Assembly: GCA_037389465.1 (NCBI GenBank) | Contig: JAZARR010000153.1 | Location: forward strand, 3,581,001 to 3,645,000 | Origin: Baylisascaris procyonis | Lineage: Eukaryota; Nematoda; Chromadorea; Rhabditida; Ascarididae | DNA length: 64,000 nucleotides | Reading direction: 5' to 3' | In this document: piece after piece, positions 27,462 through 40,200 of the stretch | Layout: each line of letters opens with the position of its first letter | Position numbering within the stretch: the stretch's first letter is position 1 | Program-made: the position numbers and the translations under genes | Notes under the pieces: generated by a model | What the model was told of the DNA's origin: nothing | Databases searched by the model: none | Seen by the model: only the letters and a program-made list of their open reading frames with translations

Positions 27462-30110
27462 GCAGGTGACCATTTCCTGAATTCAGACTATTAATGCACA
27501 AACAATTGATGTATAATCCATGGCTGCAAATTTGTACCATCAAGCAACGCATAAAATAGTCCTCTGGAACGCATTGGACCCGGCGATTCCTTATTTGCAT
27601 TAACATGCAAGTCGATAGGTGAAGATTTCTGCTAATCTGTTTTTTGTACATTTATGGCGAGGAATGTTCAGGAAAAGTACTGCCTCAAGGGTTTGGATTC
27701 TGTGGTGACACAAAGGAATGTCTGAAGGAGTACCTTATCATTGCTAAGTTATTATTTGGACTTGAAACTTACAAAACCTAGTATACTTTTTAAGCTCCAC
27801 GGTCATAAAAATATTGAAATGCTAAATTTTTCAGCTGTAGGTAGGTAAAGAATTTGAAATGTCACAGTTTCTGCCTATGTCTTAAAACCGCCACATTTCT
27901 AATGATAATTACTCAAGCGTTTAGCGATTTGAACGCCCCACTGGAAACGGTTTGATGATTTTCTAGAAATTTTATGGCAAGTCGTTAGGGAATGAGATGT
28001 TGCTGGGCAACATCTTAAAGATGTAGAGGCCAGATTTTTGCAGGTACCAGCTTAGAGATGCGAGAAGAAAAGCTCAAAAAAAGTAGAAATAAACTATTAT
28101 GAGGAGCAACTTCAAATAAGCATCTAATTCTGAATGGTGTCGAATAATACAAAGGGATGCCATTTATAATAAGTAAGCATATAACTAATGCAAGCGGCTG
28201 TTTTATTAGAAATGAAATCGGCGCAACGGACATTTGCAAATAATAGAGGATGACGCTAGTGATAATTCAAGCAATTATTACTAGATCATTTTTCTCATGT
28301 TATATGAACAAAAAGACAGAGAATAGGCAAAAACTTAAGACACAATGATCTCATACGTAATGTGCAGGCGAGTTCGATGTGCCAGATGAAGGACATTCAG
28401 TAAGATGTAAAAGCTAAGTCATTTTTTTAAAAGATATTCCTCTAGCACCCTTCTCAAAACGCCATCCGAGCCGAGACATAACGCATAATGGCGAATGCAC
28501 GAGATAGAAACAATGATTAATACTATGATATATAACCCATTAGTCTTGAAGTAGGCCGTGCGCTAAATTCTGACGCTCCCCCTCATTCTGTCATCATCAC
28601 CACTCTCCCGCCAGCTTTCCAAGCAATTCTAAAACGTTCAAAACAGGGCAGAGTAGGAACGAAAGTTGCTGAATTCTGATGACGAGGTTTTATTCGTTTC
28701 TTTTTGCTGTTTAGAAAACAATTAAGTGCCCGGGAGACTTACATTTTTATTCATGTTGAACCGAGAAAGGCATCCTTCTACAAATCAACTTTTGTAAGAC
28801 CGCTCAGGATGCTCTGCGGCTGTGAGGAGCGGAAGGAAGAGGATCTCTGGGACTCCTATTTGTCATACCGGAAATCAAGCATATTGATCTGTTGAAGAAA
28901 TGGGTAGATCCTTGTTGATGTTTTAGAATGACCCTTAAGTTTTATCTACAACAGTTACTTTGCACTGCAAGGCTAGAGGGACAAACAAGAGACTCTGTAA
29001 AACTTTTTACTTAGCGCTCAAGAAGTGGTGAGTATGCATTTTTGATTTTGTATCAGCTTTCGTAGACTAGGTACTAGCATCTGCACTCCACGCCTGTTGC
29101 CAAGTATTTAAAAGCTGAAGTATTACATATCACAACTTGTTGAAGACAACAAATCGGCTTTCAGAAATCACCTCAATAGGTTTTCAGAAAGGCCAAGGAT
29201 TCTTTGGCAGCTTCATCGAACCGTTGCATTGCGGAGTTGAGATTTGAGGCGTATACTCATAATATTTCGCCAACCAACCTAAATTTTCAGAGACTTCAGG
29301 GAATCACTCATAATCGAAGACAAGAACGAATGGGTTTGACGGCGCACATGCCGAGAAGCAGAGAAAAAACTCATCTATTTATGCTAAGTTGAGGCTCACT
29401 GCCTAGGCATTTTCCCATAAGATATTTTTTCTTCATCGGTACTTTCATTGCATTTCTTTGCAGTTGAATCAAGAAACGTCTGCCTACCGGCGACAAAGCG
29501 CTTACACAACAAATCAGCCGCCGATCGAGACAACCAAATACGTTTCTTACGATGCCCTGCTTTAATTTTGCATCCCCTATAGATAGATTAGGTCATATTT
29601 AGCCATTAGTTCACCCTCCTTTTATCTGTGATGTTTGTTCCATCAGTTGATGTTTTTATGCTTCCGAACCAAGGATATTGCTGCTGAAATCGATTTACCA
29701 TCGTACTACTGAAGATAGACAACCTCTTCTAAAAGGAGCGAGTATTCATGGTTCTACTTTTAGGACCGTTTTGTATTAGCTATGAAATAAACAGTTGGTA
29801 AAAGAAAGCGTTCGTTTTCCACATCTAATTCGACAACACCAGAAGGGAAATTTTGCAGCAACTGTTTTTAGTAGTGCTGTAGTTCGATGTGCCGTTGACT
29901 TATTTTGATTACTAAAGATTTATTCACCTTCCTTCTCGCTAAAGAATTTAGATTCATTTCAAAAACCTCAGAATATCAGTTTTTCAGAGCTTGCAAACTG
30001 GCAATGTTTGGAGCTCATTCCACAGGAAACAACAAACGGGATGTTGCGTCGAGAAAATTGATGTTATGCGCACGTTTGGCAGCTCAGAAAATAAAATCAT
30101 TTTGTTGTAT
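27462..30110. other. 3' flank of chitinase A (duplicated in B)
   Basis: Downstream of the stop a second donor-like CAG/GTGACC lies four bases beyond TAA, and copy B has CAG/GTAACC in the same place. A minus-strand frame at 28239-28015 is hydrophobic but has no support. A plus-strand open stretch at about 27650-27780 contains four Cys codons and could be a missed last exon, though copy B does not preserve it. Otherwise AT-rich non-coding sequence. Confidence 0.45.
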
Positions 30111-31129
30111 GATCGCAGGAAAACATTTACACAGCGGGAATAACAATTACTAAACGTACACGCTCGCGCATTAGATTTATCGACGAGAATTTGCGGTTAG
30201 AGACAACTGGGCCCCCATAAAGGCGCTCCCAGGAGATCGGCACAGAATAAGATGCCGAAAAAATGTGAAAACATCGACTGTTGTAAAAGTTCAGCGTAAT
30301 TTTTAGAAGGTAACCGGGGCTTAAACGAGAAACTGCTCACAGGGATCAAATGAGCAGTCAGTCACATGAGGGATAGTGACTAGTGCACCTGTTCTCCCTA
30401 CAATCATTTTGTGAGCAGCCTTTGCCAACCATAGTTATTGAGAAGACGAACTAGGAAGAAGTGCTAGCACCAATAGTTTATGGAAGCATATTAAGCATAG
30501 ACTGTCTACTTTCTGCTGTGCAAAGTGCATGAGGGAGCTCACTTCATATATGGAATGATCTTTATGCAAAGATTCCCAAGAACACGCATATCGCTCAGGA
30601 ATTGGTTGCTAAGTTTGTTTCATGGACGTAGAAGGCATCAGGAGGGATTGTGGCAAGATCCGTCGTGAAACTGACTGCAAAAAAGGAAGTGCGAAGGGTT
30701 GAAGGAGGAGTGAAAATAGGATGGTATGGAAGACCATATCTGTTTATGATATCAGCGAGATAACCTGCGTAACGGTCCCTTACATACGGCAAAACCAAAG
30801 CGGAACAACGATCGCTGGCTTACAGCGTCGCGCTCAGTGACTTACACAACCGCAGTTTGCAGCGAAGGATTTGGTGAGATTTTCGTAAGTGAGAAAGATG
30901 TAGTAGGACGGTTATAAATGTGACTTCGGAGAAAAAAGGCGCTCGCTCTTGTGAAATATGGACATCTCTTCCGATACAACAGATACACCGGGTGGTTTTT
31001 AAAGAGGTGAGAGAGCTCGATTTATTCGTATAATCCAAGACCAAATAAGGATTTATGAGAAACCTCGTCCGTCATGACTGTGTGATCTCTGCCGAACTAA
31101 TGATACACGCGATAACGCATGAAGGCAGC
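30111..31129. other. spacer between copy A and the CA/CG-rich tract
   Basis: About 1 kb with no counterpart in copy B's flank and no gene I can support. Short open frames on the minus strand (30798-30595, 31044-30820) have no recognisable content. Confidence 0.5.
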
Positions 31130-31825
31130 GCCACCAGTGCCCGCCCACACATGCATCCATAAATGCAAGCACGCGCGCATGCACGCGAAAATGTCCGGCA
31201 TACACCAAAGAAAGTGCACGTGGACGCATGCCGCCTCTTTATGCGCAGGTGCACACGCAGCCCCGCACACATAAAAAGCTGACGTATGCATGCAAACTTG
31301 CGCGCACGCCCCGCTCACTGAAATACTTGCAATCCCACACTACTGCGCATTCACGCATTAAAACACCACGGCACTCAAACGCACAGATCCAAGTATGTGT
31401 ACACTTACAAGCGCTCGCACACATCCGCATATGTGCGTGCGAGCATACGCAATCATGGCTGTACGTGGAGATGTGCACATACATGCACACATACGCGGAC
31501 GCTTCCAAACGCACACTCACGCACACATGCGCACCCACACTTGTGGATTAGTCCTCTCTTGGACGCAAATATGCGCGCTATCGCGAATATGCGGATTCTT
31601 TTGTGCACAAACGGGACGGTGCGGATGCACGCACGCAGAAACATAAATGCGCTTATATATACGCATTCATGCGCATTGGTGGAACGTCCGCATGCGAACA
31701 AATGCATATGCGCGCAACGCAACAGGCGGACCAGCGCGTACGCCCACTCGCATCCGCGCGGATGGCTCGTGCACGCACGCCAGCAAACAGACATGCACGC
31801 CCGTCCACTCACTGACATAGGTGAG
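31130..31825. repeat. CA/CG-rich alternating purine-pyrimidine tract
   Basis: Roughly 700 bases dominated by variants of ACACGC, ATGCGC and GCACGCG, with most steps alternating purine and pyrimidine. Long open frames on both strands rich in His/Thr/Arg or Cys/Val/Met are low-complexity artefacts. Similar sequence recurs in shorter form at 33535-33605 and 50945-51125. Such composition favours left-handed Z-DNA. It adjoins the outer end of the foldback element's left arm. Confidence 0.85.
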
Positions 31826-31829
31826 GGTA

Positions 31830-33505
31830 ACATTAGCCACAAGCGCAGGCGCAAGAGAGAGATAGAGAGAGACCGCGGGCGTCTTCAGGGAGCGACGCGG
31901 CACTGGTCACTCTGAAATAAATCGTCGCAATAAATGTGAAAATATACAGTAAGGAAACGAGACTCGACCAACGGATTTCGACCCGTTCGAAAGAGCATTA
32001 AAAGCTCTATCAGAATCAAAAATTATCTCGGACAAAAACAAGGACTTTTCTATAAGATCGATTTTTTATATGCCGTGCAATTGAGGAAAATTGCATGGTC
32101 ATCGATAAATCGGGGCCTATAAGTGTACAAAGGAACAAGATTTGGGAAGAGTGGCTAGGTACATTCGAAAGGGCATTAAAAGCTCTATCAGAATCAAAAA
32201 ATAATCTCGGACAAAAACAAGAACTTTTCTATAAGATCGATTTTTTATATGCCCTGCAATTGAGGAAAATTGCAGTATCGCCTTATTTATCATCCCATGC
32301 GTCATAGTTGTGCATTTATGACATTGTTCTTAATAAAGAACTCAATTCATGACAAACCTTGACGATGTAATGAATTGACAAAATCATTCATGAATTACAT
32401 TAAACTCGTTGTGGCTCCTTATGAATGAATCTTTCATGCGATTATTACATGCACCATTATGAATTCTTCAATTCGGCAGTTATGGGTTTCCTTCGTTTCA
32501 TTTCTTTCTATATGTGCATACTGATATCTAAGTTCGCTTGATGTTAGAAAGGCCAACCGACGCATTCAGCATGTGGTTAATTGTATTGTCATATGTTGAT
32601 TGCATACAACACTTGCTTTCCGATATAGACCCGTCGGTATTGAGAAGGGAAAAGCGATTCGAACGCTGCATACTCCCAATTGGAGGAATTGAAATTTTCA
32701 TGACAGCAGACCACAAGTGGTTACAAGGCAGTGAACCTTCACTTTAAGCAGTGAAACGACTGCTTACATTGAAGAGCACAACTATAACTATAAAGCCAGT
32801 TCCAGGATGTGGAGGAGATGAAAAGAAGATGGGACTATCAAGAACAGTCGTTTCGAACCACACTAATCTAGAATGGCTGAATAACGTCTAAAAGAAGCAT
32901 TTGCCACACGTGCAAGTTACCTATGTTGCAATCAACGTATGACAATACAATTAACCACATGCTGAATGCGTCGGTTGGCCTTTCTATCATCAAGCGAACT
33001 TAGATATCAGTATGCACATATGGAAAGAAATGAAACGAAGGAAGCCCATAACTGTCGAATTGAAGAATTCATAATGGTGCATGTAACAATCGCATGAAAG
33101 ATTCATTTATAAGGACCCACAACGAGTTTAATGTAATTTATGAAAGATTTTGTCAATTCATTAAATCGTCAAGGTGTGTCACGAACCGAGTTCTTTATTA
33201 AGAACAATGTCATAAATGCACAACTATAACGCATGAGATAATGAATAAAGCGACACTGCAATTTTCCTCAATTGCACGTCATACAAAAAATCGATCTTAT
33301 AGAAAAGTTATTGTTTTTTCCGAGATTATTTTTAATTCTGATAGAGCGTTTAATGCTCTTTCGAACGCGTCGAAATCCGTTGTTCCAACCTCGTTTTATT
33401 ATTGTATATTTTCACATTTATTGTGACGATTTATTTCCGAGTGACCACTGCAGCGTCGCTCGCTGAAGACGCGCTCGGTCTCTCTCCGTCTCTTTTTGGC
33501 TAAGT
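31830..33505. mobile_element. large foldback element (long inverted-repeat arms)
   Basis: The left arm (31830-32610) and right arm (32922-33505) are inverted copies. For example, AATAAATGTGAAAATATACA near the left end recurs reverse-complemented near 33400, and AACCGACGCATTCAGCATGT near 32560 recurs inverted near 32965. The left arm also carries a direct duplication of about 110 bases (31985-32095 and 32165-32274) that occurs once in the right arm, so the arms differ in length. The unique centre, about 310 bases, has no recognisable transposase; a 69-codon frame at 32538-32747 crosses the arm boundary. This fits a non-autonomous foldback-type DNA transposon. It sits at the junction of the two duplicated blocks. 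Confidence 0.85.
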
Positions 33506-33534
33506 GCGCTGACCCCCCTGACATATACGTTACA

Positions 33535-33605
33535 CATCCGCGGTCACACCTATGTGCACGCGCACAGTCACCACGTTTGAGCGCGGAGACATGTGCGCGT
33601 GTGCT
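33535..33605. repeat. short CA/CG-rich tract outside the right foldback arm
   Basis: CCGCGGTCACACC, GTGCACGCGCACAG and ATGTGCGCGTGTGC lie just outside the right arm, mirroring the much longer tract outside the left arm. The tract may be part of the element's subterminal sequence, expanded on one side. Confidence 0.55.
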
Positions 33606-34717
33606 ACTCAAGTACTGTAAGTGGGAGGTGTATTGCTCCTTATAGACATCACGTGATATCGTTTCAGGTCATGTGTCCGCGTGAGCTGTAACGGTGTGCG
33701 ACCGAGATTGGCGAAAGTTACGTCTGCTTCGCACACGTAAGACTGTCGCTTAAGAATCTTCGAATACTCTAAGCTGAGAACGCCATCGTGACACTACGAA
33801 TAAATTTTTTTGAATTTACTGCCGATTCTGATCCCATCGTTGATTTCAAGACGACCGTGCAGTTCAGTCCTTCCGTTGTCCTTATAAGCTGCTAAAAAAC
33901 GAATAGCAGGATTGAAGAGAAGATTCAGCCGTAAGGATTTATCTGAATGATTATCGCTGTGGGTTCGCATGAGACTGTGTGCCAAAATGATTGCTTGAAC
34001 GTACCAGCGAGGCATTTCGAAGCTGAAAACGGTAAGCGGTTGTGAGGCGCATGGGGAAAAGATTGCAGGATACTGCGTGAACGGAGAGCAAAAAAAGAAT
34101 ATACTGCCCCGCGTGTATGCACATTTCACATCATGCTTACATTTCAAAGGGATTTACAAATGTGAGCACCCCTACCAAATTTGCTCTCCTTTACAGATCA
34201 GTAAAGCAAAGCTCGAAACACTAATATTTTCGACCAAAAAGTCCTGAGAGTTTCCCGAACAATCAACTTGCATCGACCGTTGTTTTTATAGAGATGCCCT
34301 GACAAGGCTTTGCTTTTCCTTAGAAGGAACGAGCTAGAAGATCATGTTCCGAGCTTATGCAGCAGCGGAGAGCGAAATGTGCGACTGAAGTCACTCGGAA
34401 AGGTAAACGATGACTGAGCGATGTTGCATGAAATCCTTTCAATGAATATCCCTGTTATCTCCAAAGTGCCATCAGGTATACAACTCTGAAGATCAATTTT
34501 GCACACTCCGGTGAAAGAAAGGCTATTCTCACATAGTGATACCTATGCGGCTGACGAGCAAGTGAATGAGCTGATGAGAAAAGTACTTTAAACAGCCAAA
34601 TATCTAATCGGCGTCCTGTCCGCACTGGGACATCTTCTCTGTTGAACAAGTAGTAAGTCAGCTTTGAATTTTACACAGAATTATGCTCTTCCTTTGGTCG
34701 CAAATGACAGCTCCCTT

Positions 34718-34837
<120 letters not shown>

Positions 34838-35109
34838 CTCAATGAGGACTTTCGACGATAAGATATCAGATAGCCAACGAAGCACTTCAGACCACCTCGC
34901 AATTTCTAAATGCAAATCTCTTCATATCAAATCAAAGTGCCATAATGGAGACCACTGCGTATATGCCACGAACTTTTAAAAACCATTGTGGCTTAAGGTT
35001 TCCATTAACTTTGGAGGAAACAATTGAATTATGCGCATATTACGTTCACGTTCATGATGAGCGAGTCATTGAACAATAAACTTGTGAGTCGAACAATGGG
35101 CGCTCCGAA

Positions 35110-35620
35110 TTGGTTCATATGCATAGTGATGCTAAATTCAAAGCAAGCCCTTCGAGGCCGTGCCTTAATGCAAATAACGAGAATACAAACCGTCCAATCC
35201 GGCTTTCTATGCGCACAAAATGGTCACAGGGAGTTTCCGCATTGAGCCCTTTGATGGAAATAAGCTCGACAGCTTCACTGGCGAGCATCATGAATTATTC
35301 ACGTTGATCATTTCTGTTCGAATGCAATCCGCCACTTGACACACATATTGCGATTAGTAATCGCTGCAAATTGTGGAATAGAATTGCTAAACATTCTGCA
35401 AATTCTTTTCACACATGTTCTGAGAATCGAGTCAAAACTTTGCACACATCACATCAATTTGCTTAATGGAAACGTGACAACAATAGTTTTTGTTAAAGAG
35501 CGCTTCATTGATGAGAGCAGTCATCAGCGCATCTTCTTTATAGCTATAGTTACACCAATTAAAGCTATCGTGAGACAGTCTTGTGTTGCTGCGGAAACTT
35601 TTCCCCAATTCCAAGCTTTG
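35110..35620 (-). pseudogene. possible 7TM chemoreceptor relic, copy B
   Basis: Paralogue of the relic at 13570-14110. Minus-strand pieces such as FHNLQRLLIAICV and RIESRIGRFVFSLFALRHG are recognisable. The frame that is open in A has two in-frame stops here, while the A-side break near the end of the first piece is read through here. This pattern of different lesions fits independent decay of duplicated pseudogenes. Receptor identity is tentative. Confidence 0.28.
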
Positions 35621-36992
35621 TTCATTGGCTATAGTCTAGGTATGCGAAATAAATTCAAAGGATCACACAACCTTCTTGCTGCAATCAATTTCTGGATTTT
35701 GGTCTCTTCGAAATGGAATCATAGACGCGGAGTGGTTGATTCTTGACCGGTGCACGGTTTCAGATTCAATATTCGCGAAATCGGCTTACTGCATTCAAGG
35801 ATTATGCTGATATTTTGCAAATCGCTGAATATTGCAGCAATTATTCCTCGCATTTCCATCAGTATAAATTCAGTTCATTCATGCGTTCAGTCATTTCCTT
35901 CCTAGTAGCGTGTTGCAACTACAGGACATAGCTGTGCAAATGTCGGGAAATTTTCGTAGGTTCTAGAAAGATGCCACCTTCGCAACTGTGGGCTTATCGG
36001 AGATATCCATGAGAGTGCTCTTCATTCTGACCATCATCATCGAACCATGTTCTGTAGCGTATAATTCTTCACAACGTCTATTGGTGTGGTAGGCGATCAT
36101 TGCTATCTTCAGAAACTCGTTACCCTCTTTTGGAATGACGATACCTCATGATCTTTAACGGCCTCCTTTTCACTCCCTGCCGTCACCACTCTCCCCATGG
36201 ATGTTGACTTCCCATAGATTGTTTCTTCACATACGAAATCGCTCTTGTTACAAGTGTGGTCTTATAGCTGGAAACTTTTGTTTCTTAACCTCATATTAAC
36301 GATCCTTTGAAGTTTTTGGCTTTTTTGCTCCATCTGAACGGCAGATAGGAGGGTTATACCGAAAGCCAACACAGATTTGGGTGGGAACAATGATATTTAT
36401 TTACTAATGCGATTTATGTCCTACCTCACTCATTCGGACGCATGCAGCGATCTAGGAAAGATGTTTCAGGGGCCCATTTCTTTTTTACGCGTAAGACTTA
36501 TCTATGCCCCTGTTATATGAAGACCGGAGGCCTGGCTTGACTCTCCGAACTGCCAACGTGAGGAAATTTTCGCTGCAAGCAAATTTTAGAGTTCTAACCA
36601 ATTATCCTCTTCAGCTTCATTGAGAATTTCGCCGTGAATTGATTTGTAAACTCCAAAATGAGCTTTATCTTCATGCTAAGAACATTAAATGTTAGCTATA
36701 TCATTGCATCATTGTAATCATCACTCTGCACTTTGCCACTGCAAATGTCTTCGGAATCTCTAGATTTCTGACGATGAAAATAAGTATTCTGTAAAAAGGC
36801 GAATGAATTTTGCGACTCATCATTCACTCGTCGTTCTGCACTGGTTGGCACCGGAACTGCTCCCTAGTTCAACAATCTGCCGTCATCGCAGAGATTGATC
36901 AGTCCTTGTAATGTGAAGAAAACAAATATCTTTCAAAAGTAAATTTTCATAGCTAAGATCTTCATCATCCAGCTAACGATGGCGTAACCTGG

Positions 36993-37068
36993 AATCATCA
37001 CGAAATTGAACCCAAGCCTTGCATATGGCGGTCGACTGATTTACCGTTGTGCTATGTTGGCTCTCCCG
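36993..37068 (-). other. tRNA-like segment (possible tRNA relic or SINE head)
   Basis: On the minus strand the segment begins GAGAGCCAACATAGCACAAC and continues GGTAAATCAGTCGACCGCC, which resembles a D-arm with an A box. It later has TTGGGTTCAATTTCG, close to the B-box consensus GGTTCRANNCC. Spacing is roughly that of a tRNA, but I could not close convincing acceptor and T stems. Copy A has no clear counterpart. A tRNA-derived SINE or pseudogene is more likely than an active tRNA. Confidence 0.3.
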
Positions 37069-37227
37069 TGTTTCGGAAACTTTCTTAGGAAACCTGTCGA
37101 CAGCACGTTCATCTAATCTAACCAAACCGTTAAAATAGGTGACTTCGGTGCAAATCGCTACTGTACGTGGCTACAATAATTCCGCATCAGTGCTCTGAAA
37201 TGAGTCTCACATGAAAACGTTATTAAT

Positions 37228-37240
37228 AATAATTCAGAAA
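37228..37240 (+). promoter_or_regulatory. possible spliced-leader acceptor for chitinase B
   Basis: AATAATTCAG followed by AAA and the ATG at 37241, matching copy A. The open frame extends upstream to an ATG at 37211, but the conserved acceptor and the start of similarity between the two proteins both favour 37241. Confidence 0.5.
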
Positions 37241-40200
37241 ATGTTCGCTCCATTGAAGCAAGCAATCTTACTAGTAGCTCTGTCGATTGCGTCCCGATCG
37301 ATCTATGCCGAAATAAGCGATACAGGTAAATATGTGTTTTATACTTGTCGACATCCTTTACGGTACTGCCAACTCTTCAAATGCGTCGTGGATGTGACTC
37401 CTCACGCTTCATCATTCGGCTTTCTGGGGCATTCTGCATCCCAAAAAAGCATCCTAATGTTGACAGTTTCAATGATTTGCATTGACTGTTTGCATTTCTA
37501 ATTCCCTCTGCCCCTTTTGACCGTCCATCTGCGCAAAAACCTGCGACATAACATTGATTCCTGCGGATTTGAGGCTTATGGTTTAGAAGTGATGCGTGCA
37601 GAAGAATTTGCAGGAGGGTGGCCCAGCGTCGCTATGCCCACTTTTATATGCGTGCTGAACCGAAAACGGAGAAATAGCAGAAGCGCATATTGTGCCATCC
37701 AACGCTTGCATAAGGAGGCATTTGCTGAATATTTTTGTATGACAGAATTTGCTGGAAAATGACATGAGAAAATTTTTTCTATAAGTTTAAGCAGTAGTTG
37801 GAAACTGAAAGTGGAAGACTTTAATATGATGCTTTGCAAAGATAAAAAGAATATGAGGTACTTAAGTTCATTTCGAAACATTCGCCCGAACTTTTTGTGG
37901 AAACACTCCAAACGAACAGGCGATCAACCGTCAATATTAAAAGGCTTTTCTCCAATCATACAGTAAAACTGATTATAATTTCTGCAATGAATTGTCGGGT
38001 AGGTAAGTTGAACACAGATCAACTACGATGGTGGTTAAGAAAACAATCGCTTGCCATCTGCCTTTTAAATTGTCGCAAGAACCAGTTTTGAGTTGTCCAT
38101 TCCTTGCGTCCATATTGTACAATTTTTATGCCAAATCCGCGTTATATGAGAGTAGTAACAAGCAAACTGCTTTGCAGCTCCAGCGATCGTACACCGTGTG
38201 GAACGTCAATCGAATTCCTACGTGCGTGGATGCTACTTCACCAACTGGGCACAATATCGGCCAGGTTCGCCCATTCTGTTCAGTCATGCCTACATATTTC
38301 CAATGTTCGCTTTTGGCGGATAAAACCGAAAAGACATTTGTCCTTTCACAACAATCAATATTTAGTAGAGACAGTTCAGCGAGAATGAAAGGAATGTAGG
38401 TCTTGCTGCGTTATGACCACTCAGAAGTCTCGATTCGAACCATCGGAGACATTAGCATTCCCAACTCTGCTCATAGATTGAACATCACATTGAGAACTAT
38501 TCTGTACTTAGTATTCCTCTTGCTATCCCAATTAATATTAATAGAATAGAATTCATTTTTAAGACGGCGTACAATAAAAGCAAAAGAAATCAGAATCTTG
38601 GTTGATGCCTGCATCGTTTCGACAGCCCCTAGCGTAAATAGGAGAAAAAAATTAACGATTGTGCAAGATGAGTTTCTTTGCTGCCTACTAACAGGGGGCA
38701 CTGCAGTATGAAATGAAGATGGAATACGACAACAAGTAAGGACCGCTTTATTTCGGAAGAAATATTTGTGAAGCAATTAAAGGCACTCTTGCATTCTCAC
38801 CGTTGAAATCAGATCATTAGATGGGCACTCGGATTCGACTGGAAGTTGAAATTGCGGCATAAAGCGCCATATGAAACATCCAATTTCCAAAAACGTCATC
38901 AATAAATATCACTGCTTCAACCAAAATCACTGCGGATTATCATGTGTCTCTTACTGCTCGACTTTTGAAGTGCTCAAAACGATCGACTTTTGAAGGTATT
39001 GGCAAATTCGTGCCTGAAGATTACATTCCTGGATTATGCACTAACATACTGTACGCATTTGGATGGATGAATGACGACTTCACCGTCAGGTGATACAATG
39101 AATGGCTACATTTTCTTTGAAATTGAAGATAACGTCGGTTCCAGGAGTGTTTCAACATTTTATTAACATTTCGTTGGCAAATCTTAAATTATACCAAGAG
39201 CTTCCAGAAATCGAATATCGACCGTCAGCTTTACAGAACATAATGAATTTATTACCCCTCTCTCTCCGCCACTTTATCGCTCGCCATCAGTTCCTGCAAT
39301 CTCCTCAATAGACAATTGTTAGAAACGTACTAATTTATAAGCATGCTGTCGATGGCTCATAGTGCGCTGTACAAATGGGGGCCTTGCAGTTTGATATCTT
39401 CCGTTTCCGAATATCTCCGTCACAGATCAGAAATCAACCGTAACGGAACCCTAGAAAGATCGGCAATATTCATCGACTCATAATAAATGAACCTATGAAA
39501 CTTTTCCCGCATTTCCGTTTCCAGCTACCATACTAACTTAAAAATGATAATGAGTCTTGGAGTATATGATATTTTGCTGCAGCAGTTTGTAAATTTTGAC
39601 ACTTTTTGACATCTGAAGATTCATTAATCCACGCTAGGGAAATCATACCGAACTTCATTGATGACTCCTAGCGGCGTTCTATATAATAGGCTCGATGATG
39701 GAAAAATTTCACAATTTTTTTTCGGTTGTTTGAAAGAACATTCGGAAGATGATTATTAAATTGAGAAATATAGTGCCTTTCTATGATGGATATCGTTATT
39801 GTCTGAAGCATCTAAAAAGCTTTGAAGGGCCTATGATGAGACCGACTTGCCAACTAGCTGGGCTGGAGAGGGCAATTACGCACGAGTGAATGCATTGAAA
39901 AAAACCGATCCAGGACTTAAAACGTCACTTTCATTTGGCGGATGGACATTTGGCAGCGAACCCTTCCAGGTTTGGCATTTGATTGGTTTAATGGCGATAC
40001 TCGTAAAAGTGAACGATCTAATTGCGCTTATGACTTGGGAATGTGGCTCATGCGGTAGTCTTAAGATACCTAAGATCGAGGATCGGCAAATCGAAGCGCT
40101 GAAAAAAAAGGCGAGATATGAATGGTCACCGGAAAGCGCTAATTCCAAAGAAATCCTTGCAGCCTTAGCTGTAGGTCAGGCCATTTCTCTTATTGGAAAC

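Larger units (their letters stand above)
11650..30110. repeat. segmental duplication, copy A
   Basis: This block aligns by eye with 33715-50905 in the same orientation. Anchors include the segment around 11670 (with 33738), the relic region 13560-14560 (with 35100-35930), the chitinase gene, the flank at 28200-28300 (with 48350-48420) and 29580-29720 (with 50380-50510). The match ends near 30090-30110, at AGAAAATAAAATCATTTTG against 50880-50900. Exons are much better conserved than flanks, so the duplication is not recent. Copy-specific differences include an insertion of about 1 kb at 12170-13225 and an insert in chitinase intron 1. Confidence 0.85.

Noticed and set aside
31228..31915. Overlapping long open frames on both strands (up to 172 codons)
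   Set aside because: They come from low-complexity CA/CG-rich sequence with few stops; composition is His/Thr/Arg or Cys/Val/Met repeats with no domain, and both strands are open at once.
35336..35746. 136-codon plus-strand frame
   Set aside because: Not preserved in copy A (broken near 14010-14160); it overlaps the antisense of the receptor-like relic and has no splice or start support.
37211..37240. In-frame upstream ATG for chitinase B adding ten residues
   Set aside because: An acceptor-like ATTCAG lies between it and 37241, copy A has no equivalent extension, and the shorter start gives a normal signal peptide.
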